A stretch of 64,000 nucleotides of DNA from Palsa-89 sp963824345 (GTDB taxonomy: Bacteria; Acidobacteriota; Terriglobia; Bryobacterales; Bryobacteraceae): NCBI GenBank assembly GCA_963824345.1, contig CAWGOZ010000021.1, positions 248,001 through 312,000 on the forward strand, in the 5' to 3' direction. The notes below the pieces were generated by a model. It was not told the origin of the DNA. It saw nothing but the letters and a program-made list of their open reading frames with translations, and searched no databases. The translations under genes were made by a program, and so were the position numbers. This document shows positions 26,323 to 35,717 of this stretch, piece after piece (the stretch's first letter is position 1; each line of letters begins with the position of its first letter).

Positions 26323-28748
26323 TCCCATACCCTCGGATTCACTTGGTATCGGAGGGATGGGCGGCCACCGGTCGACCCGGCGTCTGTGCTCAGCTGCCGA
26401 ATCCAGCAGGCATCTTCAAGAACCTGGATTGCCACCCGAACCGCCTCCGGTGAATCCAAGCCACTCCAGCCCTTGAGGTAAACGTCGCGGCAACTGAAGA
26501 AACCATCAGCCCCGACCTTCCGCGCCTTGATCTTCTCCGCTAGTTCTTGCGCTGCCCGCATCTGTGGTGTCGTAACGCACGAATAGATTCGCCGGGCGTG
26601 CGACTCCAAATAGGTGCATAACTGCGCCGCCTGTTTTGCGTGTTCAAGGGAAACAAGAGGATTGGAACAATTGGTGAGTTCGCCGCCCCCCGCGGCTCGG
26701 TCTGCTAATTCGAAAAGCAGCGCGACAGCCGGCATCAGCTTTCGATATTTGCTCAGATGCGAAACAAGCGCTGGATGCACTTCGCTGCCACGCAGCTTCG
26801 CTTCAAGATCCGTCAGCCACTCGATAAACAGTTGTTGAGCGTCCGCGTCGAAGCGAAATCGAAGGGGATTCTCAGGGTCAAATTCCACCAAACCTTGGAA
26901 GATCCGTGTCACCCGTTGTTCTGTGGCGGCATCTGGCGGCCGATCCACGTATTCCCATGCCAGTCCGGTGTCTGGCCACACCATGAGCTGAAATCGCTGA
27001 ATCAATCCATCGTTACTAGGGCCATCGTGCAACGCGTCTGCCAAGTAGGATCGAAGCCGACCTGGCTGAATGCCGCCAAGCATCGACATGCAGCACGCAT
27101 CGACATGAACCGTACCGCGGCCGATGCGGTCGATTGTGTGGCCCGTGTCGCCGTTCCAGGCTTGCAGGCAGAATGCACGTTCGCCCTCGCGGCCGGCTCG
27201 ATCCAAGGTGCTCCACCAGCCTGTGAGTTCATCGCGGATGACCAGGATGCCAGCCGAGTTTTCGCTCATGGTCTGATGGAGGGCTTCAAAGGTTGCATCG
27301 TTTACTATGAGCCGTCGCAAAATTGGCTCTTCGGGCTTGTCCGTCGGTTTTTCTGGAGTCGGCCTGCCGCTTTTCGAACTCGCTTTGTAGAGTTCCTTCC
27401 AGGCCGAGTGCCGAAGTTCGAATTCCTCCTTTGCATCCGCATGGCGCCGAAGTGCTTCGTCATGCTCGCTTCGCCATTTGTTCTGAATCTGCTTGAGCGG
27501 ACGCGTCGCGGCTTCAATCACCGGAGATTTCATGAACCCGGGTGGCGCGATGATACCTCCCCAGAGGTTCGGCACGACTATCCATCCCGTGTCGTTTGCC
27601 TTCGGCTGGATCGTGGCTCGACGGCTGACGACTCCGGCTAGACATAGCAGGAGCACAACAGCCGGGTAATCCATCGGCACCTGCATTCGCTCCGATACAT
27701 CCCGAACGAGCGAGCGGAACGACGTTGGCAGAAGGTCTTCGAGGAAAAGCTGGACCGCTGGCAGTTCACTCTGGAGAGGCAACGTAGGCGACCATTCAGC
27801 CGCTACTACGCCAGCCGTGGCGCCCGCGGGCGGATCTAACCATCGCATTGTCCATGCTCTGAGAGCGTCGGAGGTCAGTGGAGCCTGATCACGAACCAGA
27901 GCCTCGATTTCTTCTAGCGTTCCGCCCGCTCCCAACCAGTCCGAAGCGTCCTTGCCCCGTGGAGGCTCAATGATCCGCACTTCACAGTCGTGTCGCAAGA
28001 GACTCTCCGCGACAGCAGCAGCGTGCTGCTGGCCCTTGTAGTGTGGATTCCCATTCTCGTCCGTTGGCGGATCGTTGTCGGCTATGACTACGACTCGCCT
28101 TCCGCGCAGCGTCTCGGCGTACTCGTCACGCCATTTGCCCGCGCCCATCGGGTTGCATGTTGCCAGCAAGCCCAATCCTTCGAGGGCCTGAACATCCTTT
28201 TCGCCTTCGCAGATGTAAACGGTTTCGGTCTCACGGTTCAATAACTCCGGGAGCCGGAAGAGCGCTAGGCGGACTCCTTTGATGTTCCAGATCCATTCAC
28301 CGTTGCCGTTCGGTCTCCGCTGTTTGAAGGTCTTTGGATCGTAACGAACAGTCTGGTGCAGTAAACGGCCGCGCGCGTCCACGTAATCGTAAGCAGCGAT
28401 GATCCGGGGACATGGCTTTCCGCGGCTGCGATTTCCATTCTGGGGTTCGGGTCGGCCAACGATGCGGAAAATGGCGTCCCTCGCCTCGGCAAACCTGGTG
28501 CCAGCTAGCTCCTGTTCAAGGCTGATCATGTCCCAGCCTCGCCCGCATTTCGAATGACAAAATGCCTGGCCGGTATCCCGGTCCACCGCAAAGGAATGTT
28601 TCTTGCCTTTGTGAACGGGACAGGGACCGCGCAACTCCTTGCCTGCCGGGTGGAGGCCCGGCACTCGCGCCGCGTAATAGACCCCCACCTCAGCAGGTGA
28701 GAAATCGATCGCCACCTTAGCGCGTCTCCGGCGAACGCCCTTCACCAC
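26319..28748 (-). CDS. Primase-like protein: CHC2-type zinc finger, TOPRIM and DUF3987
   Basis: 809 aa. The zinc-binding site GPCPVHKGKKHSF...FCHSKCG (Cys43, His46, Cys64, Cys68) is of the DnaG CHC2 type. A TOPRIM fold follows, with the catalytic Glu in 'YICEGEKDVQALEG' (about 178-191) and DND at 224-226. The C-terminal 450 residues are DUF3987, a helicase-like ATPase region common in integrative elements and satellite phages ('GGIIAPPGFMKSPVIE' in the P-loop position, with 'GILVIRDELTGWW' after it). It probably primes and drives replication of the excised element. It overlaps the HTH gene upstream by 32 nt and the small gene downstream by 4 nt. Confidence 0.88.
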   Translation of the reverse strand: MVKGVRRRRAKVAIDFSPAEVGVYYAARVPGLHPAGKELRGPCPVHKGKKHSFAVDRDTGQAFCHSKCGRGWDMISLEQELAGTRFAEARDAIFRIVGRPEPQNGNRSRGKPCPRIIAAYDYVDARGRLLHQTVRYDPKTFKQRRPNGNGEWIWNIKGVRLALFRLPELLNRETETVYICEGEKDVQALEGLGLLATCNPMGAGKWRDEYAETLRGRRVVVIADNDPPTDENGNPHYKGQQHAAAVAESLLRHDCEVRIIEPPRGKDASDWLGAGGTLEEIEALVRDQAPLTSDALRAWTMRWLDPPAGATAGVVAAEWSPTLPLQSELPAVQLFLEDLLPTSFRSLVRDVSERMQVPMDYPAVVLLLCLAGVVSRRATIQPKANDTGWIVVPNLWGGIIAPPGFMKSPVIEAATRPLKQIQNKWRSEHDEALRRHADAKEEFELRHSAWKELYKASSKSGRPTPEKPTDKPEEPILRRLIVNDATFEALHQTMSENSAGILVIRDELTGWWSTLDRAGREGERAFCLQAWNGDTGHTIDRIGRGTVHVDACCMSMLGGIQPGRLRSYLADALHDGPSNDGLIQRFQLMVWPDTGLAWEYVDRPPDAATEQRVTRIFQGLVEFDPENPLRFRFDADAQQLFIEWLTDLEAKLRGSEVHPALVSHLSKYRKLMPAVALLFELADRAAGGGELTNCSNPLVSLEHAKQAAQLCTYLESHARRIYSCVTTPQMRAAQELAEKIKARKVGADGFFSCRDVYLKGWSGLDSPEAVRVAIQVLEDACWIRQLSTDAGSTGGRPSLRYQVNPRVWE

Positions 28749-28938
28749 CGGTTGGTCGCGACGCCAGCCACGCGGTAATGTCTTCTCGTCGGTAGCGGAC
28801 CGCGGAACCGATCTTCAGGTATTTTGGCCCCTGCCGTAGCAGGCGCCATCGTCGCACCGAGGCGACTGACAGCCCGGTGATACGCGCGACGTCGTGCTCA
28901 TTTAACAGTGCTTCGAACGTGGTCTCAAAGGTTCCCAT
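28717..28938 (-). CDS. AlpA/excisionase-like helix-turn-helix protein
   Basis: 73 aa MerR/AlpA-type winged helix: 'LLNEHDVARITGLSVASVRRW' is the HTH, followed by 'YLKIGSAVRYRREDITAWLAS', the wing. Such proteins are recombination directionality factors or repressors of integrative elements. The start ATG has a good AAGGAG 7-8 nt upstream. The 3' end overlaps the primase-like gene. Position as the first gene of the integrase-oriented set suggests control of excision and replication. Confidence 0.85.
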   Translation of the reverse strand: MGTFETTFEALLNEHDVARITGLSVASVRRWRLLRQGPKYLKIGSAVRYRREDITAWLASRPTGGEGRSPETR

Positions 28939-29065
28939 TTCGTACTCCTTCGTTGTGGTCTGTTACTACGCATTTGGAGTGTGCCCGAAATCGGGAGTTA
29001 GTGAAACACAAGTGATCGGAAATGTCGCGGAAGAAGCGCGGCAGAAAAGTGGAAAATAAACCGAG

Positions 29066-30772
29066 CTACTCCGGCTTAAGAAGCTCTTCTGGGGTCGTGC
29101 CCATCGCTCTTGCAATGTCCTCGAAGATATCCCGCCGCACCCTTCCCGTTTTCCGGAAGCTCCGAAGGGTCCGATCTGAAGTGTGAGACTGGATGGCGAA
29201 ATCTGTTAGGTCCATCAACGGTTTAGATTCAAGATAAGCTTCCAATCGTCGCGCGGCGGTTGGGCTAGAAATCATAGATGTCAAACGTTTTGGGGGTGTC
29301 AGCCTTGGTGACCCATGTTCTTCAGGCCCAGCGTTCGCGTCGGAGTCTGTTTCGTCCTCGGCCTTCGCTTGGGGATCGTTTGCATTCGCCGCACGCGGTT
29401 TTTTCCCGTCGACATCGGTCGCTAGAGGCGTTGGAGCCTCGGCGCCTTCGGCTAATGCGGCGAGATCTCTCAGGTGCTGTTTCCAGCGCGCATCATCGGT
29501 GATAGTCCTCCAAAGCGCAACGCGGAAGCTCGATTTTGCATCTTCCGAGGACGATCCATGCTCACGGACGAAATAGAAATCACAAATGAAGGGCCACACG
29601 TGATCGATCGCATGCGAGGCTTGCTCTATACTCCAATCCCCTTCTCGGTGCGCGTTTCGAGCCTGCGTGCAGAATGCGAAAAACACGCTTTGGATCAGAA
29701 CTATTACATGGAGTGGGTCATTGCCAAACTGCTGTTGATTTGGAAAGCGCTCCGCGCGGGTTGCGTACTCCAATTCTCGTCGGGCCTTCTCAGACTCAAA
29801 GGCCGTCTGGAAACGCGGGGGGAGTTCAGGTAGCTTCGTCGCTTCTTCAGGTTTACTGAGATTCCCGCGCGCGTGAAGGCCCGCAATACTTTGCATGTCT
29901 ATAACGGGAGCTGGATGAGACTTCAAATGCCTTCTGGCCGCATCGGCGAGCCAATGAAGCTTTCTGGAACTAAGTTTTAAATTGACCCATGACATCACGT
30001 CTTCCCTCGCATGTGGAGGGAAGTCCTGTAGCACGGTAGTCCAAAAATTAATCGTCTTTTCCTCAGCCATGCCTAGACACTGCTCGTACAGCGGATTGAT
30101 CGACGCCGCGTCGGACGAAACGGAGGTAAACAGCAGAGCTTGGGCGCAACTGTCAAAACGCTCCAGGCAATACTGTTTAAGTAGCTCAAGACCCTCGGGG
30201 CGCTTGGCATCGGCAAACCGCGACTGATAGTCACTGTCCAACTGTTGAAGCTCGGCGCGTATTTCGAGAGCAGAGCGTTCCACCAACTGACGCACCTGCT
30301 GCGGAACATCTTGGTAGCGAGCCCCTTCCGATTGGGGGCCATTCGATGCGAGGTCTGCGCAGAGGTCGGCAGACTCCTGGAACACGTGGGCAATTCCGCC
30401 GTCTTGGCTCAGGGGAATCCCAGATGTATCCGTGGCGCCTTGAGCCTCTAATAACCTTCTTGTCTCAGTCCACGTGCGAGGCTTCAACGCCTGCCGAAAA
30501 CCACGCTTCTTCTTTCGCATGTGGTCAAGCCATGCATGCCAAGGAGCAACCTCATCCGAGAAATGGAGGATCATGCCCGCGATCCTCGCCGTTTCCTTGA
30601 AGAGGCGCTCAGCTTTCGGATCGGGTGGTTTCACAGGTTCGCCTATTGGGGCGTCGCGAAGCGTCCAGGTGTCCTGGCGTGATTCCCAATGAGCAGACAA
30701 GTCCGGATATTGATCCGCGCCTTGAAGAAATCTTGTGCGAACTTCCTGCCATGACGATAAGGTGTCCATCAA
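29066..30772 (-). CDS. Uncharacterised protein with C-terminal HTH-like domain
   Basis: 568 aa, soluble and mostly helical, with no signal peptide. The C-terminal 60 residues ('LTDFAIQSHTSDRTLRSFRK' then 'IFEDIARAMGTTPEELLKPE') look like an XRE-type helix-turn-helix. Residues about 440-500 are low-complexity and acidic (a linker). The large N-terminal part matches no family I recognise. It lies between the AlpA-like gene and the methyltransferase, on the minus strand and divergent from the latter; it may be an element regulator or effector. Confidence 0.6.
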   Translation of the reverse strand: MMDTLSSWQEVRTRFLQGADQYPDLSAHWESRQDTWTLRDAPIGEPVKPPDPKAERLFKETARIAGMILHFSDEVAPWHAWLDHMRKKKRGFRQALKPRTWTETRRLLEAQGATDTSGIPLSQDGGIAHVFQESADLCADLASNGPQSEGARYQDVPQQVRQLVERSALEIRAELQQLDSDYQSRFADAKRPEGLELLKQYCLERFDSCAQALLFTSVSSDAASINPLYEQCLGMAEEKTINFWTTVLQDFPPHAREDVMSWVNLKLSSRKLHWLADAARRHLKSHPAPVIDMQSIAGLHARGNLSKPEEATKLPELPPRFQTAFESEKARRELEYATRAERFPNQQQFGNDPLHVIVLIQSVFFAFCTQARNAHREGDWSIEQASHAIDHVWPFICDFYFVREHGSSSEDAKSSFRVALWRTITDDARWKQHLRDLAALAEGAEAPTPLATDVDGKKPRAANANDPQAKAEDETDSDANAGPEEHGSPRLTPPKRLTSMISSPTAARRLEAYLESKPLMDLTDFAIQSHTSDRTLRSFRKTGRVRRDIFEDIARAMGTTPEELLKPE

Positions 30773-30852
30773 ATTCGCCTACCGAACCGTTGTCTGGGAC
30801 TAGCGACAATGAAGAGTCTTTAGCAGCAGATAACTCCATATATTACAGCATT

Positions 30853-30880
30853 TTGCAAACTCGCGAAGCTCTCCTATAAT
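30853..30880 (+). promoter_or_regulatory. Sigma-70-type promoter of the methyltransferase gene
   Basis: TTGCAA (30853-30858), 16-nt spacer, TATAAT (30875-30880). Transcription would start near 30887, some 45 nt before the chosen ATG at 30934. The region just upstream is AT-rich. Confidence 0.7.
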
Positions 30881-30933
30881 CGGTCGTGAAGCGAAGCGAG
30901 GTCATTTAGTCAAAGAGCTTGGACAGGGCGATA

Positions 30934-32262
30934 ATGCCACCCGAAATCAATCTGGACGCCGGCCAATATCCCGCGACGCAGCACATCGAGATGTGGCTGA
31001 TCGAACGCCTGGTCGAGTACCCGCGCAATCCCCGCAAGAACGACGGCGCCGTGGATCGCATGTGCGGTTCGATCCGAGAGTTTGGATTTAAGATCCCGTG
31101 TCTGGCCCGCAGCGACGGCGAAGTGGTCGATGGCCACCTGCGGCTGAAGGCCGCGCGGAAGCTTGGCCTCACCGAAATCCCTGTAATTCTCTGTGACGAG
31201 TGGACGCCGGCACAGGTCAAAGCCTTCAGGCTGATGGTGAATCGTTCGGTAACGTGGGCCGACTGGGACGAAGAGCTCCTCGCTCTGGAGTTGCAAGAAA
31301 TCCAAGCATCGGACTTCGATCTCAGCCTCACAGGTTTTGATCCAGGCGAGATCGATGGCCTGCTCGCGCTTGATGACGAGGAAAAAGCGAACGCCACTCC
31401 GCCGTTGCCCGAAACGCCAGTGTCCCGCATCGGCGATCTCTGGCTCCTTGGTGCGCACCGGGCGCTCTGCGGAGACGCCACCAGCACAGAAGTGGTCGCC
31501 AGGCTGCTCGGCGAGCGCAAGCCGCGGCTTCTGGTCACTGATCCACCGTACGGAATCGAACTGGATTCGGAGTGGCGTGATCGGGCTGGGCTGAACGGCC
31601 ACGGCCCGGCCGAGCCGAGTTACATGAAGAAACGCATCAAGGGCCACACGGAGACTGCGATCTCCGGAGACACCCGAGCGGATTGGTCGGAGGCCTTCGA
31701 GCTGGTGCCGAGTCTCGAGGTGGCGTACGTCTGGCACGCCTCCAAGTTCACGCGCGAGGTTCTCGACGGGCTACTGCGGATCGGGTTCCTACACCATCAG
31801 CAGATCATCTGGAACAAGGGCCGCACCGTGCTGACGCGAACGCATTACTGGTTTCAGCACGAGCCCTGCTGGTATGTGCGAAAGAAAAATGCTCCCTGGT
31901 TCGGCAAGGCCGGCGAGAACTCAACGATCTGGGATTCGCCGTCGCCCAAGTTCATCATGGGCGGCTCGGACGAGGACAAGTACGACCATCCGACGCAGAA
32001 ACCGGTGGAACTGATGCGGCGTCCGATCTTGAACCATCTCCGGCGAGGGGAACTGGTATATGACCCGTTCCTGGGTTCCGGTACCACGCTTGCGGCCGCA
32101 GAGCTAACGGAACGCGTCTGTTACGGCATAGAGCTGGACCCGAAGTACATCGAGGTAGTCATCCAACGCTGGCAGCAGCTGACTGGTAAGCAAGCCACCC
32201 TCGACGGGAATGGGCGGACGTTCGATGAGATCGCGCAGGAACGCCGGGGCGGGGACGAGTGA
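30934..32262 (+). CDS. ParB-like nuclease domain fused to adenine-specific DNA methyltransferase
   Basis: 442 aa from the ATG at 30934; an upstream TTG at 30919 would add 5 residues. Residues 1-130 are a ParB/sulfiredoxin-like domain ('SIREFGFKIPCLARSDGEVV' then 'DGHLRLKAARKLG'). The methyltransferase has DPPYG at 203-207 before DPFLGSGTT at 377-385, and 'HPTQKPVELMRRPI', a beta-class N6-adenine or N4-cytosine enzyme. This fusion is common in phages and integrative elements, where it protects the element or marks its DNA. No cognate restriction gene is next to it, so it is an orphan. The stop overlaps the next small gene by 4 nt. Confidence 0.9.
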   Translation: MPPEINLDAGQYPATQHIEMWLIERLVEYPRNPRKNDGAVDRMCGSIREFGFKIPCLARSDGEVVDGHLRLKAARKLGLTEIPVILCDEWTPAQVKAFRLMVNRSVTWADWDEELLALELQEIQASDFDLSLTGFDPGEIDGLLALDDEEKANATPPLPETPVSRIGDLWLLGAHRALCGDATSTEVVARLLGERKPRLLVTDPPYGIELDSEWRDRAGLNGHGPAEPSYMKKRIKGHTETAISGDTRADWSEAFELVPSLEVAYVWHASKFTREVLDGLLRIGFLHHQQIIWNKGRTVLTRTHYWFQHEPCWYVRKKNAPWFGKAGENSTIWDSPSPKFIMGGSDEDKYDHPTQKPVELMRRPILNHLRRGELVYDPFLGSGTTLAAAELTERVCYGIELDPKYIEVVIQRWQQLTGKQATLDGNGRTFDEIAQERRGGDE

Positions 32263-32459
32263 GCACGAACTTAGTTCGGCGGCTAAAACGACTGGAGGCC
32301 GCGCTCATTCCGGCCGCGCCGCAAATACTCACTGTCACCGCCATCGCCTCGGCCACCGGCGAGATCATCTATGAGCGCCATCTGGTGATATACCCACCGA
32401 ACAGGCGCGCCCGGCAAACAAGACACTGGGGAGAAGCCGCGAAAGTCAACCGACGATGA
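32259..32459 (+). CDS. Small '(R)RLKRLEA' protein
   Basis: 66 aa from a GTG overlapping the methyltransferase stop (GTGA), so translationally coupled. The start 'NLVRRLKRLEAAL' is shared with the proteins at 33520 and 33755 and with a truncated copy at 43043, and is probably a short coiled-coil N-terminus. The rest is short and basic. Function unknown. Confidence 0.55.
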   Translation: MSTNLVRRLKRLEAALIPAAPQILTVTAIASATGEIIYERHLVIYPPNRRARQTRHWGEAAKVNRR

Positions 32460-32542
32460 ATCGAACTGCGGAAAGTAGGCCCAAACGAGAAAAGCCGCCG
32501 GGAGGATACCCGGCGGCGCGATGTGAAGTGCAGGTGCGGGAA

Positions 32543-32935
32543 TCAGGCTTTGACAGAATAACTGCGCTCGCCGTCCTCGCCCTTGGTGGAGGTAACGGTC
32601 AGGCCCATCTTCTTGCCGATGGTGCCAGACAGGAACCCGCGGACCGAATGAGGCTGCCAACCCGTGGCTTTCATGAGTTCCTTGGCGGTGACGCCACTGG
32701 GCCGCTTGAGCAGGTCGAGCACCTGGGCCGTCTTGCTGCCGTCGCGGGCGGACTTCGCTTTCTTCGCGCCCTTGGGCGCTTTCTTGGCCGGGGCGGCCTT
32801 CTTGGCGGACTTGCCCTTCTTTGGCGCAATGTGGGCGCCCCGTGGCGCACGGCTGGCCTTTTGGGTGGCTTTTGGCTGCCCGCCTGCCGCTGGTGTGGGG
32901 CTGGCGCTGGCTTCTTCTGCAATCGATGTATTCAC
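32543..32935 (-). CDS. DUF3489 family protein
   Basis: 130 aa from a GTG at 32935, chosen because AAAGGAG lies 6 nt upstream; the frame stays open further upstream without a ribosome site. A disordered Lys/Ala/Pro-rich N-terminus (1-70) resembling a histone-like tail precedes the DUF3489 domain (about 72-130: 'KTAQVLDLLKRPSGVTAKEL', 'GWQPHSVRGFLSGTI', 'KKMGLTVTSTKG'), which is a winged-helix-like fold. It is probably a DNA-binding protein of the element. Convergent with the preceding genes. Confidence 0.8.
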   Translation of the reverse strand: MNTSIAEEASASPTPAAGGQPKATQKASRAPRGAHIAPKKGKSAKKAAPAKKAPKGAKKAKSARDGSKTAQVLDLLKRPSGVTAKELMKATGWQPHSVRGFLSGTIGKKMGLTVTSTKGEDGERSYSVKA

Positions 32936-33078
32936 GTTTTCTCCTTTGGCGGTGATTACCGTCCACACATCGATCACTCCGGTCAACCAGGAAAGCAAGG
33001 TATTTCTTCGCCAAATGGCCGCGGCGATGAACAGGCGATGGCGCTGAAAAGTCTGCAGATGCCCGCAGATGTCCCCAG

Positions 33079-33513
33079 ATGACCGGACATGGGGCAAAAT
33101 TCGCACGCAAGAAAGAAGAGGCGGTCGCCGCGCTTCTCACGCATCGGAATATCGAAGAGGCTGCGGATGCAGTCGGGATCGCTCCGAAGACGCTCATCAG
33201 ATGGATGAAGGACCCGGAGTTCGAAAGCTCCTACCGGGAGGCCCGGCGAGCAGCGTTTGGACAGTCGGTCGCACGGCTACAACAGGCTTCAGGAGCAGCT
33301 GTCACGACTCTACTCAAAGTCATGGTGGACTCGAACACACCGGCGTCGACTAAAGTGAGAGCCGCCGATAGCGTGTTGAACCATACTGCGAAGGCGATCG
33401 AACTCGATGACATTGAAGCACGTCTTTCGGAACTGGAGCGTGCCAGCGAAGCATCCAAGCGAATGCATAGGACCGAGGAGTCAGCATCGGGAGACCCTTC
33501 GCCCACGGAATGA
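33079..33513 (+). CDS. Small HTH protein of mobile-element type
   Basis: 144 aa. The N-terminal helix-turn-helix ('LLTHRNIEEAADAVGIAPKT', 'LIRWMKDPEFESSYREAR') is like those of phage terminase small subunits. The C-terminal helix 'IELDDIEARLSELERA' is a coiled coil. It heads a three-gene run (gaps of 6 and 4 nt) with the two 'RRL-x-x-LE' proteins. It may be a DNA-binding regulator; no terminase large subunit is nearby, so a packaging role is unlikely. Confidence 0.65.
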   Translation: MTGHGAKFARKKEEAVAALLTHRNIEEAADAVGIAPKTLIRWMKDPEFESSYREARRAAFGQSVARLQQASGAAVTTLLKVMVDSNTPASTKVRAADSVLNHTAKAIELDDIEARLSELERASEASKRMHRTEESASGDPSPTE

Positions 33514-33519
33514 GGGCTC

Positions 33520-33750
33520 ATGGCACGTTTGGAAAGGCGCCTCCGAAAACTCGAAACACGACTGAGGGATCGAGCCAGCGGCCTGATGCCCTATACGCCG
33601 CAGTGGCTGGAGTATTGGACGGAGAAGCTCGACCGGGTGATGAGGGGCGAAAACATCGACGAGAAGATTCCGCTATCGGCCTACGACGCGATGAAGGGTG
33701 CGACAGTGGCTTCGGATAAAGTAAGCACCCAGTCGATAGCGAACGCATAG
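33520..33750 (+). CDS. Small 'RRLRKLE' protein
   Basis: 76 aa, beginning MARLERRLRKLETRL, which resembles the starts of the proteins at 32259 and 33755. The middle 'QWLEYWTEKLDRVMRGE' is helical. It lies 6 nt after the HTH gene and 4 nt before the next one, so it is co-transcribed. Function unknown. Confidence 0.5.
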   Translation: MARLERRLRKLETRLRDRASGLMPYTPQWLEYWTEKLDRVMRGENIDEKIPLSAYDAMKGATVASDKVSTQSIANA

Positions 33751-33754
33751 GGCG

Positions 33755-34135
33755 ATGAAGGCTATCAGCAAGCGACTTCAAAGGCTGGAGACGTTGTTCG
33801 CTCCTCAGGCCGACAAAGAGGACGATTGGGGCGGTATGACGGGTGTCCGCGATGAAATGCTCCGCGGTGCTGCTTGCCTCGGTGAGCCGCGTTGTTCCGA
33901 AATCAGAAGGGAGCTGGACGCTCTCGGGCCCGCAGGCCTATGGTGCGAGGCCGTCCGAAGCCTTCTGGCCGACCACGGCTACGTCCAGGCCGGTGATGAA
34001 AGCTTCGCCGAAACAGTGGCGCGATCACTCGACATTCGCACGGATGAATTGCGAGGGTGTATCGCCCAGGGGCGAATCGGCTCCGCTCTGCTGCAGCGGT
34101 TTGAGGAGCGTGGGATCGCTACCGATAATACGTGA
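33755..34135 (+). CDS. Mobile-element hypothetical protein, 'KRLQRLETLFAPQ' family
   Basis: 126 aa. It starts 'MKAISKRLQRLETLF', contains 'KEDDWGGMTGVRDEMLRGAA' and ends in a helical repeat ('SFAETVARSLDIRTDELRG', 'CIAQGRIGSALLQRF'). A second copy with high similarity but no 5' end lies at 43043-43392, next to the right end of the IS1595-type transposon. Function unknown; it is last in its three-gene run. Confidence 0.6.
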   Translation: MKAISKRLQRLETLFAPQADKEDDWGGMTGVRDEMLRGAACLGEPRCSEIRRELDALGPAGLWCEAVRSLLADHGYVQAGDESFAETVARSLDIRTDELRGCIAQGRIGSALLQRFEERGIATDNT

Positions 34136-34241
34136 TAACGTCCTTTATCATTCGCTACTGACTCGGCTAGCAGCGGTCGGCTCGCGGCTGAGTGGCCGAC
34201 GTCGGTCTCCCACAAAGCGAACGGCATCGGCGGATTGGTAT

Positions 34242-34805
34242 TTAGTTGGTTTTTCCGACAACGATTACCGCGTCTTCGTCCCCCTTGGGTTTCGTGTCCC
34301 GCAATATTGGGCCTTCACCCGTCGCCTGCGTCAGCAAAGCGACTATGACCCTCCCCAAATTGTCGTCTTTTGCCACGACCCTCACAGGATTCGCATCACA
34401 CGCATTTGGGGTCTTCGCAATCCTCGTTACGAGCCCAGTAGATTTTAAAAAGTCGGCCAAGGCTGTTGCGAAGGAGACCGGCTCTGGGTCGGGGCACACA
34501 GTGAGTTGAATCAGTCTTCCGGAGAAAGGTTGCAGGAGTGGTCTGAAATGATCTCGCGTCGTCGTGTTGATGGAACGCTGCCCACCGGTGGCCGAAACAA
34601 TAGCGGGGTTCGGTGCGTTTCGTTGATTCACGTGCCATCCGACGTATACCAGCACCGCCCCGAGTACGCCCAACCCGAGCTGGCGACGTCCAGATTGCAG
34701 GGCTGGAATCTCGATCCCAAAGGCCTTCAATCCCCCGCCAATGACGGCTGCAATAAGGCACGCGAGCCCGGCCGTGATAAAAGCAGTTACCATCTCCACC
34801 CCCAA
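34242..34805 (-). CDS. Two-TM membrane protein, uncharacterised
   Basis: 187 aa. Two hydrophobic segments (about 5-27 and 42-60) are followed by a soluble domain of about 120 residues beginning 'RPLLQPFSGRLIQLTVCPDP'. The soluble part has the look of an alpha/beta effector-sensing or periplasmic domain. No family is recognised. It is flanked on the element side by a 23-bp repeat that recurs about 1.1 kb away. Confidence 0.5.
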   Translation of the reverse strand: MGVEMVTAFITAGLACLIAAVIGGGLKAFGIEIPALQSGRRQLGLGVLGAVLVYVGWHVNQRNAPNPAIVSATGGQRSINTTTRDHFRPLLQPFSGRLIQLTVCPDPEPVSFATALADFLKSTGLVTRIAKTPNACDANPVRVVAKDDNLGRVIVALLTQATGEGPILRDTKPKGDEDAVIVVGKTN

Positions 34806-35717
34806 TTACCGCGCGGACGCCTGCTCTGGCAGCTTTCCTAATGTCCCAGGCTTCGCCAAGCCGGCGGAAAAAACACCGACCAAAGGGCGACCATAGAGCT
34901 TACATTATCACGAATTGCCCGGGCAAATAGTCGGGATGTGCGCTAAACCTTCAGCGCACTCTGAAATAGCGGGGGCGTAAGCGAGTGCGCTTCGCGGACT
35001 CAACCGCGTTCTGGGAGCTTGTCGGTGTCTCTGCCGAGTAGCGCGGCCGCCTGTACTCGGCCCGGGATCGGGATCCATCGATTTCGGGCTCGGACCGACC
35101 CTCTTTAGCTTGAGAGCTGGGGTGGTGGTGAATGATAAAGGAGGCTATCGCAAACATCCCCGAAGCGGCAGGCGGTGTTGGCCCCAAATTCCATCCCGCC
35201 AAAAGGAATTTGGGGTTGAATTTGGGGTTATTGATGTGAACGTTCTTTATCATTCGCTACTTTGGTTGGCAAGCGGCGAGAGGTTTCGGCCCACTTGACC
35301 GGAACGGCGCTCAACCAAGCAAAATACTTGCGACTGCCGGGGCCTATCCGGCCAGCGCGCACGCTCGTCCGAGTGCCCAAAAGAGACGGGCGGAGATTCC
35401 GTGAGCGCTCTCAGGAAGACTGCTCCCGACGATAGCAGCTAGGGTCTGTGGCGGAATTGTTTCACGTTCTCCATTTTTCTACGGCTGCCATGAGGTCGCG
35501 CGCGAACGGGGCAATGAATGTCGCTGCCGATCCTGACGATGAACGAGGTGACTACCTCCGGGGTATGTTCGCCAAGTGTCACGGCGATCTTCAACCGGGG
35601 CCTTATCTCGACGCAACACCATGCTACGAAGTAGAAGGAAGAGATTGGTAGATAGCCAACACCCTTTGCAAACTGCTTCCGCAACTCCGCCATAAGTCCG
35701 ATAGACTTGGTTGCCAT
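34806..35717. other. Region without a supported gene
   Basis: About 900 nt. Several short frames exist on both strands but none looks protein-like. It contains the repeats described at 35130-35261 and a short tandem duplication of GAATTTGGGGTT near 35208-35230. It probably represents deleted or decayed element DNA. Confidence 0.4.
35239..35261 (+). repeat. 23-bp direct repeat (partner at 34137-34159)
   Basis: AACGT(C/T)CTTTATCATTCG plus CTACT occurs at 34137-34159 and 35239-35261 with one mismatch. A 13-bp inverted copy (GAATGATAAAGGA) lies at 35130-35142. The pair brackets the membrane-protein gene at 34242-34805. Confidence 0.6.
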
